The notes: a model not told the origin generated them from the sequence alone. A stretch of DNA of 64,000 bases from Flavobacteria bacterium RIFCSPLOWO2_12_FULL_35_11 (GCA_001800975.1 MGWK01000009.1:1-64000); one strand, 5' to 3'. Numbered from the stretch's first letter, positions 27,304 through 35,844 are shown. Translations and numbers: made by a program.

Positions 27304-29277
27304 TTATTCGGCATCAACGGCATCGCCATCCAAAGTATAGGTTAAAGGAACTTTAGATCCTTTTGGGGATACTCTGATATAACCTTGCATTTCTTGGTGT
27401 AATGCTGAACAGAAATCTGTACAGTAAAATGGCCATACCCCAACTTGTTTAGGTTCCCAAATATTGGTTTTTGTTTGTCCCGGCATAATTAGCAACTCAG
27501 AAGTTTGCGCACCAATTACTGCAAATCCGTGCGGTACATCATAATCTTGCTCTAGGTTTGTAACGTGGAAATAAACTTTATCGCCCACTTGGATGCCTTC
27601 AATATTGTCTGGCGCAAAGTGAGAACGAATCATGGTCATATACACATGAACTTCGTTTCCGTTTCTTACCACTTTAGCGGCAGCTTCCGTTTTCACGACA
27701 GATTTATGTTTGTTGTCCTCTAATTTGTATATTTTTTTAGATTTAGGCACTATTAAATTCGCTGGAATTCCTGCGGCATAATGTGGCTCTCCAATGGTTG
27801 GAAAATCTAACAACATTTCCATTTTTTCTCCTGTAATATCAAATAATTGTGCAGATTGGGTTACTTCAGGACCGGTTGGCAAATAACGGTCTTTTGTAAT
27901 TTTATTCATTGCAACCAAATATTTTCCAAAAGGTTTTCTTGAATTTCCACCAGGAATCATTAAGTGACCCACAGAATAAAATACAGGTTTTCTGTCAAGA
28001 ACTTCCCAAGTTCCCAATTTCCATTTCACCACTTCTGAAGAAATAAAGAAGGTGGTATAGGCATTTCCTTTTCCGTCAAACTCTGTATGAAGTGGTCCTA
28101 AGCCCGGTTGTTTTACTGCACCCGCCAAAGTTGCTTCATATTGTAAAATTGGAATGCCATAAGCATCGCCATCAAATTTTTTCTGTTCAATTGCTTTTAG
28201 CATTTTACTGAAAGAGTGCACAGTTAACTCCGCAGCCAATTTTCCGCTTCCAACAATGTATTCACCAGATGGATCAACATCACAACCATGAGGAGATTTT
28301 GGTGTTGGCATAAAATAAACCGCACCGGGAACGTCACTTGGATTGATAATTAACACTTCTTCTTTTATGGTAGAGGTGGCAGTGTGCGTTTCTTCATTAT
28401 AAACATTGTGCGCATATCTTGTTGGCGCTTTTTTACCGCCTCCATTGTTCACATATTCTTCAATTTTTTTCCAGTTGATGGCCGCAATGAAATCTTTGTC
28501 ATTTTGAGAAGCATTTACTTCTAACAATGAATTTGCTTCCTCCGTATTGTAGGTTGTAAAGAAAAACCAGCCATGGGATGCACCTCTTCCAGGATGTGAT
28601 AAATCGTAGTTAAAACCAGGCATCATCAATTGAAACTTAATATTCATAGCGCCATTTTTAGGATCTACGGAAATAAATGTCAATGCACCTTTAAAGTTTC
28701 CTTTATACTCTTTTATCGGCATATCTTTTTGAGGATATGGAACCGAAAAACGTGTTCCAGCCACTACATATTCGGTATTTTCAGTCACAAAAGAAGAACT
28801 GTGGTTCCCTGCAGAGTTAGGAATTTCAATAATTTCTGTAGTTTCAAAACTTGTCAGGTCAATTTTCGCGATACGCGGTGTATTGTTACCATTGATAAAT
28901 ACCCAACGTCCGTCCAATTCACCTGCGGTTTGAGAAATATCCGGATGGTGTGAATCATCCCAAGGAATAAATCCGTGAGAAGTGTTCAGCATTGGTTTGG
29001 TTTCTTCACTAAATCCGTAAGCTTTTTCAGGATCTACAGAAAAAACAGGAATCACTTTAAATAATCTTCCGGAAGGAAGGCCATAAACGGCCAATTGGCC
29101 GCTGAATCCACCTGATAAAAAAGCATAGAATTCATCGTACTCACCAGGAGCCACATACACTTTTTCGGCAGCATTGCTGGCTAGGGCCCCATTTTTCTTA
29201 GAGTCTCCTTTTCCACAACTGCCCAGCACCATTGAAAGCACTGTAATTGCAAGTAAAGATTTAAAAATTGTTTTCAT
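27304..29277 (-). CDS. nosZ: Nitrous oxide reductase, Sec/lipoprotein (clade II-like) form
   Basis: A 657-residue enzyme reducing N2O to N2. The N-terminal signal is short, lacks a twin-arginine motif and ends in a lipobox (MVLGSC). This points to Sec export and lipid anchoring, as in clade II NosZ. The seven-bladed propeller carries CuZ histidines (DDSHHPD near residues 105-111; SPHGCDVDPSG; GPLHTEFD). The C-terminal cupredoxin has the CuA ligands C619, C623, H627 and M630 in CTDFCSALHQEM. It is third in the nos operon, after the fasciclin and cytochrome genes. Confidence 0.96.
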   Translation of the reverse strand: MKTIFKSLLAITVLSMVLGSCGKGDSKKNGALASNAAEKVYVAPGEYDEFYAFLSGGFSGQLAVYGLPSGRLFKVIPVFSVDPEKAYGFSEETKPMLNTSHGFIPWDDSHHPDISQTAGELDGRWVFINGNNTPRIAKIDLTSFETTEIIEIPNSAGNHSSSFVTENTEYVVAGTRFSVPYPQKDMPIKEYKGNFKGALTFISVDPKNGAMNIKFQLMMPGFNYDLSHPGRGASHGWFFFTTYNTEEANSLLEVNASQNDKDFIAAINWKKIEEYVNNGGGKKAPTRYAHNVYNEETHTATSTIKEEVLIINPSDVPGAVYFMPTPKSPHGCDVDPSGEYIVGSGKLAAELTVHSFSKMLKAIEQKKFDGDAYGIPILQYEATLAGAVKQPGLGPLHTEFDGKGNAYTTFFISSEVVKWKLGTWEVLDRKPVFYSVGHLMIPGGNSRKPFGKYLVAMNKITKDRYLPTGPEVTQSAQLFDITGEKMEMLLDFPTIGEPHYAAGIPANLIVPKSKKIYKLEDNKHKSVVKTEAAAKVVRNGNEVHVYMTMIRSHFAPDNIEGIQVGDKVYFHVTNLEQDYDVPHGFAVIGAQTSELLIMPGQTKTNIWEPKQVGVWPFYCTDFCSALHQEMQGYIRVSPKGSKVPLTYTLDGDAVDAE

Positions 29278-29317
29278 ATAATTATTTATTTGTTTGTTGA
29301 TTGTTCAATGATTTTAA

Positions 29318-29794
29318 CTATTCAGCCTCTGGGGCTGTTTTTGTTCTAAAGTATTCCAATATAAGCCTTGCTTCAGCTTCCGTTAAATTTTGATTTGCCA
29401 TTGGCGCCACATATTCTGCCAATAATTTTTTGGCTATAGGATTTTCGGCCACCATTTTTTCCGGATTTAAAATCATATTCATAATCCATTCTGGCGATCT
29501 TCTTGTAGTTACCCCAACCAAAGCTGGTCCAACCACTCTTTTGCTGATTTTATGACAGGCAGAACATTTTGCCAAGAATACTGCTTTACCTTCATCGGCC
29601 ATTTTTTGGTCAATTTCACCAAGGGTAACGCTGGTGATAGGTCCAACACCTTTGTCTTTCATTGGATCGGTTTCCTCAACCACTGCTTTTTGTTCTTCAA
29701 CCGGCGCTGCAACTTTTTCCTCCTTTTTGCCTTCACCTCCACAACTTGTTATTACTGCTGCTACAATTGCTACTACTAATACTTTTAATTTCAT
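29318..29794 (-). CDS. Mono-haem cytochrome c lipoprotein of the nos operon
   Basis: A 158-residue protein with a lipoprotein signal (VITSC, Cys18), an Ala/Glu-rich linker of about 40 residues and a class I cytochrome c domain. The haem-binding CSACH is at 77-81 and the likely axial Met is in APMANQN. The gene sits 40 bp upstream of nosZ and reads in the same direction, so it is a good candidate for the direct electron donor to NosZ from the quinol pool. Confidence 0.9.
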   Translation of the reverse strand: MKLKVLVVAIVAAVITSCGGEGKKEEKVAAPVEEQKAVVEETDPMKDKGVGPITSVTLGEIDQKMADEGKAVFLAKCSACHKISKRVVGPALVGVTTRRSPEWIMNMILNPEKMVAENPIAKKLLAEYVAPMANQNLTEAEARLILEYFRTKTAPEAE

Positions 29795-29901
29795 CTGTAA
29801 ATATTTATTTTAATTAGGGTTATATGAAATAGCCCCCTTTTTAAGTTTCAATAAGAAATCTTGGCTATTCTATTTTTTCTGTTCGTTTTTTCTTTTCAAA
29901 A

Positions 29902-30486
29902 TTATTCGGCCGGCACCAACACGTTGTCTATTACGTGAATCCAGCCATTGCTTACTTTAACGGATTTCAATATTTTTGTTCCGCCCACATAAATACCGTC
30001 TTCTTTTACCTCAACAGTTAAATATTTCCCGGAGGCCATATACAATTTACGTCCTTTTTCGGCTTCTTTTTTTAATTGTTTTTCAGGATAATTTGCCGGA
30101 GCCACGTGATTGGTTAAAATAAAAGCCAGTTTGCTTTTATTTTCAGGTTTCAACAAATCGTCCAATGTTCCTGCAGGCAATTTGTCAAACGCACCATTCA
30201 CAGGTGCGAAAACGGTTAAAGGTCCTGCATTTACAACTGCATCTTCAATACCAGCAGCTTCAATGGCTGCCACTAAGGTTTTAAAATCGTCCAATGATTT
30301 AGCGACTTGCAACGCATTTGCCGCCGAAACGGTGTCAACAACTGCAGCTTGTCCTTGTTTTGCAGGCGCAGTTTCTGTTTGTGTTTCTGTTTCAGTAGCC
30401 GACGGTTTTTTTTCTCCGCCGTTGCATGAGACCATGAAAAGCGCCAATACTGCTAAAAGTGAGATGGTTAAATTGATTTTTTTCAT
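29902..30486 (-). CDS. Fasciclin-domain lipoprotein, first gene of the nos operon
   Basis: A 194-residue lipoprotein (lipobox FMVSC). After a low-complexity Thr/Glu/Ala linker comes one fasciclin (FAS1) domain: the H1 motif TVFAPVNGAFDKLP (about 110-123), then LAFILTNHVAP and the final HVIDNVLVPAE. FAS1 domains mediate adhesion or protein contacts. Being first in the nos operon under an apparent FNR/CRP-type site suggests a structural or anchoring role in N2O respiration; the actual function is unknown. Confidence 0.85.
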   Translation of the reverse strand: MKKINLTISLLAVLALFMVSCNGGEKKPSATETETQTETAPAKQGQAAVVDTVSAANALQVAKSLDDFKTLVAAIEAAGIEDAVVNAGPLTVFAPVNGAFDKLPAGTLDDLLKPENKSKLAFILTNHVAPANYPEKQLKKEAEKGRKLYMASGKYLTVEVKEDGIYVGGTKILKSVKVSNGWIHVIDNVLVPAE

Positions 30487-30517
30487 AATTTTATGGTTAA
30501 TGTTAATAAATACAGAA

Positions 30518-30560
30518 CAAATGTAGTCTGCAAAAATAAGCTAAAATATGACTTATATCA
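30518..30560 (-). promoter_or_regulatory. nos operon promoter with FNR/CRP-like site
   Basis: On the minus strand TACATTTG (30525-30518) matches the -7 element. TGACTTATATCA at 30549-30560 has the TGA-N6-TCA spacing of FNR/CRP boxes. Its centre lies about 42-44 bp before the predicted start, the class II activator position. No -33 TTG is present, as expected when an activator replaces it. Confidence 0.6.
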
Positions 30561-30574
30561 TCTTTTAACGAATA

Positions 30575-30592
30575 AAAGATATTTTTATCTTT
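30575..30592. repeat. Inverted repeat in the divergent regulatory region
   Basis: AAAGATA and TATCTTT are a perfect 7-bp inverted repeat with a four-base T spacer, lying between the FNR-like site and the thioredoxin promoter. It could be a further operator. Confidence 0.4.
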
Positions 30593-30603
30593 ATTTATTG
30601 TAA

Positions 30604-30644
30604 TCAATGTAACATTGAGTATTCAAAATCTATTTATAAATTTG
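30604..30644 (+). promoter_or_regulatory. Promoter of the thioredoxin-fold gene with a palindromic site
   Basis: TTG at 30615-30617, 19 bp, then TAAATTTG at 30637-30644 form a full Bacteroidota promoter. The -33 TTG lies inside the perfect palindrome TCAATGTAACATTGA (30604-30618), centred about 40 bp upstream of the predicted start. A regulator binding there would compete with, or contact, sigma. Confidence 0.65.
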
Positions 30645-30724
30645 CATTGGAGATTTAAAAAAGCTTAAATGATGTAAGGTAATAATCTCAAATGCGTCAA
30701 AACGGACATAAATTTAATAAAAAA

Positions 30725-31324
30725 ATGAACAACTCCCTCATAAAAAATAGTTTAAATAATACAATTTCTTATGTTGCGTATAGAAATTTAATAAAAAATT
30801 TACTTGCGGAAGGAAAATCTACCGGAATAGAACAGTCTGAAGATCGCTTGACTTTCAGTATTTTAAATGATAAAAGAATGGACCGGTTGGATAAAACCTT
30901 AGACATCAATACGTCAACACAAAATTCTCTGAATAATTTAAACAAAGGTTTTACCTTTTTGGTGATTGCCGAAGGCTGGTGCGGCGATGCTGCCCAAATA
31001 TTGCCTATTATCAACAAAGTTGCAGAAGCATCAGACAAAATAGATTTTAAAATTGTGTTGCGCGATGAAAATGAGGATTTGATGAACCAATATTTAACCA
31101 ACGGAAGCAAATCTATTCCTAAAGTCCTTATTTTGGATCAGGAAAATAACGTATTGGTTTCCTGGGGGCCGAGACCTGCCGTAGCTTCAAAAATGGTGGT
31201 GGACTATAAAGCCCAAAACGGAAGTTTGGACGAGGAATTTAAAAAGAACCTGCAAATTTGGTACAATAAAGACAAGGGTCACAATACGAAAAATGAACTG
31301 ATTGGTTTGCTGCACGCCAATTAG
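30725..31324 (+). CDS. Thioredoxin-fold protein (Thioredoxin_9-like)
   Basis: About 199 residues from the ATG at 30725; an upstream ATG at 30692 would add 11. The protein has a thioredoxin fold with VIAEGWCGDAAQ at residues 80-91, where the usual CxxC is replaced by a single Cys86 (CGDA), and a cis-proline region KSIPKVLIL. Single-cysteine members may act in thiol repair or bacillithiol/glutathione-like chemistry, but this is not established. No signal peptide is seen, so it is cytoplasmic. It diverges from the nos operon. Confidence 0.82.
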   Translation: MNNSLIKNSLNNTISYVAYRNLIKNLLAEGKSTGIEQSEDRLTFSILNDKRMDRLDKTLDINTSTQNSLNNLNKGFTFLVIAEGWCGDAAQILPIINKVAEASDKIDFKIVLRDENEDLMNQYLTNGSKSIPKVLILDQENNVLVSWGPRPAVASKMVVDYKAQNGSLDEEFKKNLQIWYNKDKGHNTKNELIGLLHAN

Positions 31325-31347
31325 AAGGTTGAATTGAAAATTCTTGC

Positions 31348-31505
31348 GCTAGCGCGAGCGTCCCGCTCGTGACTGTGCAAATTAAGTGTTTACAAAAAGC
31401 ATTTGCGTGACGCGACGCACAGCCACAGCCACAGCCTAACAGAGGCACGAGCGGGACGCTCGCGCTAGCAGAAGCAGAGGCACGAGCGTGACGCTTGCGC
31501 CAGCA
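31348..31505. repeat. GC-rich palindromic repeat patch
   Basis: Three related 24-26-bp units lie in a 276-bp gap. Copy 1 (31348-31371) is the exact reverse complement of 24 bp in copy 2 (31446-31469). Copy 3 (31480-31505) is a direct repeat of copy 2 with three mismatches and a 35-bp period. The spacer holds three tandem CACAGC units (31418-31435). The units contain internal palindromes (CGAGCGggaCGCTCG). Their GC content is far above the surroundings, pointing to a REP-like interspersed element. Confidence 0.85.
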
Positions 31506-31574
31506 GAATACGGTAAGCTCAAGCAAGCAGAAACGTTTGTTGATCGCTTCCTTACAGTTTTCGATTTATTTTGA

Positions 31575-31582
31575 ATACCTTT
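31575..31582 (+). promoter_or_regulatory. -7 element for the 164-residue gene
   Basis: TACCTTTG matches TAnnTTTG and lies 18 bp upstream of the ATG at 31601. No matching -33 element. Confidence 0.5.
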
Positions 31583-31600
31583 GCGGCCTAAACACGACCC

Positions 31601-32095
31601 ATGATTACAGATTTTAACAGCATTCCCGAAACCGCAAAAATTTGGGTATTTCCGGCAAGCAGAAAATTTTACGCACAGGAACTTCCAGAAATAACAGCCA
31701 AGATTGACCAATTTTTAACGGAATGGGAAAATGAAAATCTGCCAATTTCAGCGGCGTATGTGATCAAATACGACCGTTTTATTATAATTACCGCAAACGA
31801 TACCGAACAAAACTTGAGTTTGGAAGCCCAAGATCAATTGGCAGGTTTTATACAATCGCTTGAAAGCAGCTACGAGCTAATTTTAATGGACCGGATTAAT
31901 GTGTGTTACAAACAAGGGGAATTTGTGCAGTACAAAACACTTCCTGAGTTTAAAAAAATGATAAAAGACAAAGGTGTTTCCCAAAATACCATGGTGTTTA
32001 ATTCCATGATAAACCTAAAAGAAGAATTGGAATTTGGTTGGGAAATCAATATTATGGACAGCTGGCTGGGACGATTTATAAAAACAGGGAATTAA
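31601..32095 (+). CDS. Conserved flavobacterial protein, unknown function
   Basis: A 164-residue soluble protein beginning MITDFNSIPETAKIWVFPAS. Homologues in flavobacteria are often labelled 'ABC transporter ATPase', but no Walker A, signature or Walker B motif is present here, so that name should not be used. The composition suggests an alpha/beta fold with conserved-looking WVFPASR, FIIITA and GWEINIMDSWLG. It stands alone between the repeat patch and the truB cluster with its own -7 element. Confidence 0.78.
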   Translation: MITDFNSIPETAKIWVFPASRKFYAQELPEITAKIDQFLTEWENENLPISAAYVIKYDRFIIITANDTEQNLSLEAQDQLAGFIQSLESSYELILMDRINVCYKQGEFVQYKTLPEFKKMIKDKGVSQNTMVFNSMINLKEELEFGWEINIMDSWLGRFIKTGN

Positions 32096-32117
32096 ATAAA
32101 TCTCCTAGTTGTTTTTT

Positions 32118-32154
32118 AACCGCAAGGGTCGCAAAGTTTTACGCAAAGTTCGCC
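32118..32154. repeat. Short interspersed repeat (ACGCAAAG type)
   Basis: The stretch has repeated CGCAA(A)G units: CCGCAAGGG, TCGCAAAG, ACGCAAAG, then TTCGC. I know similar sequences from intergenic regions of many Bacteroidota genomes. It lies between two convergent genes. Confidence 0.45.
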
Positions 32155-32205
32155 AGGATTAATTAAGCATCATTTTAAAAGATGACTTTTAAATAAGAGG
32201 AAAGC

Positions 32206-32892
32206 TTATAAATTGGCGATAAAATCTTCAATTTCATAGGCATCATTCACGTTAAAATTTCCTATTTTAGTGCGACGTAGGGCCGATAAATATCCGCCAG
32301 AATTAAGCGCTTTGCCAAAATCGTAAGCCAGAGAACGGATGTAAGTTCCTTTGCTGCACACGATTCTGAATTGAACTTTAGGCATGGTGATGTTGGTAAT
32401 TTCAAAGGTTTCAATGGTTATTTTCCGCGATTGAATTTCGCGCGTTTTTCCTTGGCGCGCCAAATCGTATAAACGTACTCCCGCCATTTTTATGGCAGAA
32501 AACATAGGCGGAACCTGCTCAATTTCACCCACAAATTGCTGTACCGTTTTATGGATCAAGTCTGAAGTAATGTGATCAATAGGGAAAGTTTCGTCGACTT
32601 CGGTTTCCAAATCGTAGCTTGGCGTGGTTGCGCCCAGAGTAATTTCACCGGTATATTCTTTGATTTGTCCTTGATATTCGTCTATTTTTTTGGTAAAATT
32701 TCCTGTACAAATAATTAACAATCCGGTCGCCAAGGGATCTAACGTGCCGGCGTGGCCCACTTTTATTTTACCCAGACCGAATTTTTGACGGATGTTCCAA
32801 CGCAATTTATTGACCACCTGAAAAGATGTCCAGGTTAAAGGTTTGTTGATTAACAACACCTGTCCGTTTTTAAAATCTTCCCCTGTGCGCAT
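32206..32892 (-). CDS. truB: tRNA pseudouridine(55) synthase TruB
   Basis: A 228-residue TruB that makes pseudouridine at position 55 in the T loop of tRNAs. The catalytic aspartate is Asp52 in GHAGTLDPLATGLL. Other family blocks are LLINKPLTWTSF near the N-terminus, QVPPMFSAIKMAGVRLYDLAR and CSKGTYIRSLAYDFG. It lacks the C-terminal PUA domain of the E. coli enzyme, as many Bacteroidota TruB do. Its start codon overlaps the uppP stop by one base, so it is at the end of the ftsX-DUF3098-uppP-truB operon. Confidence 0.95.
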   Translation of the reverse strand: MRTGEDFKNGQVLLINKPLTWTSFQVVNKLRWNIRQKFGLGKIKVGHAGTLDPLATGLLIICTGNFTKKIDEYQGQIKEYTGEITLGATTPSYDLETEVDETFPIDHITSDLIHKTVQQFVGEIEQVPPMFSAIKMAGVRLYDLARQGKTREIQSRKITIETFEITNITMPKVQFRIVCSKGTYIRSLAYDFGKALNSGGYLSALRRTKIGNFNVNDAYEIEDFIANL

Positions 32893-33704
32893 TATACAAC
32901 GGTTAAAGGCATGATAAAATAATGGATCAGCAATAAAGCGACACCCAACACAATTCGGTAATAACCGAACAATTTGAATCCGTTTTTGCTTAAATAATCG
33001 ATAAAAAATTTGATGGCAAGCAAGGCCACGATAAAAGAAATTACGTTGCCCAGCAGCAAATAATTGATTTGGTCATTGCTTAAAGTAAAACCTGCTTGGT
33101 AATAATCGTACAATTTTTTTGAAGTTGCGCCAAACATGGTTGGCACGGCCAAGAAAAAAGAGAATTCGGCGGCAGTTCTTCTGTTTAATTTTTGAGTCAT
33201 CCCTCCTATTATTGACACACCGCTTCTGGAAGTTCCGGGAATCATGGCCAGGCATTGGAAGAATCCGATTTTTAGCGCGGTAGCGTAACCAATTTCGGTA
33301 TGCTGGTAAGGTTGGTTGGGATCAACAATTTCATTCGATTTAAACCAGTCGTCGACTTTCAGCAGAATAAATCCACCCAAAATTAAAGTAATGGCAACAA
33401 TGATGGGACTTTCCAGCCAACCATCAATATAATTGTTAAAAGCCAAGCCGAAAAACACCGCGGGCAAAAAAGCCACGAAGAGTTTTAAATAAAAATCGAC
33501 ACTCTGAAAAAAACGTTTCCAATACAGCGCCAACACGGCCAAAATGCCGCCTAGTTGAATTACGATGGTAAATAATTTGGTAAAATCGTCGCCGGCAATG
33601 CCAAAAAAGGAGGAGGCGATAATTAAATGTCCGGTTGATGAAACCGGCAAATATTCGGTAATGCCTTCAATAATGGCTAAAATAATTACTTCAAAATAAT
33701 TCAT
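32892..33704 (-). CDS. uppP: Undecaprenyl-diphosphatase UppP (BacA)
   Basis: A 270-residue polytopic membrane enzyme that dephosphorylates undecaprenyl diphosphate to recycle the peptidoglycan lipid carrier. Both catalytic motifs are present: [14 protein letters not shown] (about 13-26) and [14 protein letters not shown] (about 160-173). Seven to eight hydrophobic segments fit the family. It lies two bases after the DUF3098 gene and overlaps truB by one base. Confidence 0.95.
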   Translation of the reverse strand: MNYFEVIILAIIEGITEYLPVSSTGHLIIASSFFGIAGDDFTKLFTIVIQLGGILAVLALYWKRFFQSVDFYLKLFVAFLPAVFFGLAFNNYIDGWLESPIIVAITLILGGFILLKVDDWFKSNEIVDPNQPYQHTEIGYATALKIGFFQCLAMIPGTSRSGVSIIGGMTQKLNRRTAAEFSFFLAVPTMFGATSKKLYDYYQAGFTLSNDQINYLLLGNVISFIVALLAIKFFIDYLSKNGFKLFGYYRIVLGVALLLIHYFIMPLTVV

Positions 33705-33706
33705 CC

Positions 33707-33955
33707 TTATTTTTTAGGCTTGGCCATAATGGCATAAATTTCAATGCCCAAACCAATAATTACCAAAGTTGGCGCCAAACGAATTCTTCTGAAATTATAC
33801 ATTTCTGCGTTAAAAATTTCGGGATTGTCGCTTCCGCCGCCCGCCATTAAAATAAATCCGAGCCCAATAAAAACAAGACCGATTAACATCACCACATAAT
33901 TCTTTTTTCCGAAAAGGAATTCGCTTTTTATTTGTTCATTATTTTTTTTCATCAT
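33707..33955 (-). CDS. DUF3098 family small membrane protein
   Basis: An 82-residue protein with two membrane segments (about 19-38 and 57-75), charged N-terminus ([13 protein letters not shown]) and short loop NFRRIRLAP between them. This is the DUF3098 pattern found between ftsX and uppP across Bacteroidota. The function is unknown; conserved linkage suggests a role in envelope or division. It ends two bases before uppP. Confidence 0.85.
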   Translation of the reverse strand: MMKKNNEQIKSEFLFGKKNYVVMLIGLVFIGLGFILMAGGGSDNPEIFNAEMYNFRRIRLAPTLVIIGLGIEIYAIMAKPKK

Positions 33956-34021
33956 GGAAGTTTTTTAATCGTTCGGTAAGCTCACTATAAATTTTACAGA
34001 ATAACAGGACTTATATTTTCA

Positions 34022-34900
34022 TCAATAATAAAGTTCGTCGCTTCTTAGGTTTAAAAATCGTTGGGTCGCAAAAAATGTGCTTAACCAGGTAATGAAGATT
34101 CCCAAACCGATAATGCCAATAAACACGATGGCCAATATATTCACATCGGAAAACAGTTCCAATTCAGGGATATTTTTGTTTAAATAGGATATAAACGCCA
34201 CCAATCCGGCTATAGAAACCAATGCCCCGGAGATGCCCAATTTTACGCTTTGCCAAATAAACGGACCGCGAATAAAGCTTTTAGTGGCACCCACCATTTG
34301 CATTGTTTTTATGGTAAATCGTTTTGAATACACCGAAAGTCGGATAGAACCGTTGATTAATACAACTGCAATTAAGGTAAACAATGCGCTAAAAATAAGC
34401 ATCCAAAAACTTAAACGGTTGATGTTTTTAGACAGCAATTCAATCAGCGGCTTGTCGTACGTAACTTCCGAAACAATATTTCTAAGGACCAATTCTTTTT
34501 CGATGTCCGCCATAATTTCAGGCGTCACAAATTCCGATTTCAACGAAATATCAATGGCGTTTTTCAGCGGATTTTCGCCTAAAAACTCCAAAAAGTTCTC
34601 GCCAATGTCTTCACTGTATATTTTTGCGGCTTCATCTTTTGAAATATAAGTGACCGTTTTTGCGTATGCTTCCTTTCTTAATTCGGCCTGCAAGGTTTCC
34701 ACGTCGCTGTCTTTGGCATTGTCATTTAAAAATACGGTAATGGCCACTTTTTCTTTAAAGTGTTTTGTTATGCTGTTGGTTTTTAACACAATAAGGCCTA
34801 AAAGCCCCACTAAAAATAACACCAAAGCAATGCTTACGATGACGGAAAGGTAAGAAGAACGCAATCTTCTTTTTTGATATTTATCGAACGAATTATTCAA
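34022..34900 (-). CDS. ftsX: Cell division protein FtsX (permease-like)
   Basis: A 292-residue membrane protein with the FtsX layout: cytoplasmic N-terminus, one membrane helix (about 18-38), an extracytoplasmic domain (FKEKVAITVFLND onward), then three more helices from about residue 165. With FtsE it controls periplasmic peptidoglycan hydrolases at the septum. No ftsE lies beside it, which is normal for Bacteroidota. It leads the ftsX-DUF3098-uppP-truB operon. Confidence 0.92.
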   Translation of the reverse strand: MNNSFDKYQKRRLRSSYLSVIVSIALVLFLVGLLGLIVLKTNSITKHFKEKVAITVFLNDNAKDSDVETLQAELRKEAYAKTVTYISKDEAAKIYSEDIGENFLEFLGENPLKNAIDISLKSEFVTPEIMADIEKELVLRNIVSEVTYDKPLIELLSKNINRLSFWMLIFSALFTLIAVVLINGSIRLSVYSKRFTIKTMQMVGATKSFIRGPFIWQSVKLGISGALVSIAGLVAFISYLNKNIPELELFSDVNILAIVFIGIIGLGIFITWLSTFFATQRFLNLRSDELYY

Positions 34901-35265
34901 AAGAAACTGTTTTTAAAGCGGTTGCAATATACAAATTTGTTGTTAGTTGTTGGTTGTTGGTTGTTGGTTTTTTTGTTGTCAAATTAAGAAGCTGGAATTA
35001 GTCATACTGTCGTGCGATTGTGCTGAATTCGTATATTAGACTGTTGGTATATTGGTATTTTAGAATGGCGTTTTTTAGTAATCATTTTTAATTTTTACTT
35101 AAACATCATGTTTGGAATTCCATCCATTTTGTTTTGTTCTTTTTTTCATATGTGTTTTATTTTAATTTCTTTTGAATTGAGTCAAAAATATCTCGCTAAA
35201 ACCTTGATTTTAGTTTGTTTTTATCGATAATTTCTTTTTTCTCAACAGGTTAATTTGCGTTTTAA
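34901..35265. other. 365-bp gap with a TTGTTGG microrepeat
   Basis: Three perfect TTGTTGG units lie at 34947-34967, flanked by imperfect ones. The rest is AT-rich with no open frame, RNA or clear promoter. The right side runs into the transposase remnant, so part of this may be decayed insertion-sequence DNA. Confidence 0.55.
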
Positions 35266-35844
35266 ATTTCAATTAATGTTCAAAATTTTGTTTACCATCC
35301 GCAGCAAGATCATTACATCTGCCCTGAGGATCATTTTCTGAAAACCAATGGGAATTTTTACACCGTCCACCGCGGAAAATCCAACCAAACCAAGTTCAAA
35401 CAATATAAGACCAAAGCCTGTAAAGGCTGCCCGGCGAGACAATTATGCACAACGGCAAAAAACGGGAGACTTCTGGCAAGGAACATTTACACTCCGGTTT
35501 ATGAGCAAAACCAAAAAAATATGGAACAAGATCCTGAACTTTATCGTCGAAGGCAGGCTATTGTCGAGCATCCCTTTGGAACCATAAAGCGGCAATGGGG
35601 TTTTGACCACATCCTTTCCAAAAAAGGCAAGAAGCGTGCCTCTGCAGATGTCGGATTTATCTTCATTGCCTACAATCTCAAACGAATATTAAATTTGATG
35701 GGTAAAAAAAGGGTTAGGGAATTCCATAACCTTTTCCTTCTTTGTTTAAAGGCCTTAATTCAGCCCTGCAAATACATTTTAAAGCCCTTTTACCCGAATA
35801 ATGCCGGGAACAACATTTCTGCAACAATCTTAAACTTCTCGTAA
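35266..35844 (+). pseudogene. IS1182-like transposase, C-terminal remnant
   Basis: The frame beginning near 35284 reads VYHPQQDHYICPEDHFLKT, then a Cys cluster (CKGCPARQLC) and EHPFGTIKRQWGFDHILSKKGKKRA, ending AYNLKRILNLM. This is the C-terminal third of a DDE transposase of the IS1182 type (D-YxCP, zinc-like cluster, final catalytic-E region). About 185 codons remain. The N-terminal two-thirds and start are gone, and the region upstream has a stop in frame. No terminal inverted repeats could be recognised, so the element is dead. Confidence 0.82.

Noticed and set aside
31348-31505. CRISPR array
   Set aside because: Only three units, with mixed orientation and unequal spacing, and no cas genes nearby.
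31239-31711. Minus-strand open frames rich in Ala, Ser and Cys over the repeat patch
   Set aside because: They arise from the GC-rich repeat units and the antisense of two real plus-strand genes. They have no promoter, start context or family features.
35348-35587. Separate 79-residue protein in the transposase region
   Set aside because: The family sequence is in another frame that is continuous from 35284 to 35844; this frame is a shadow.
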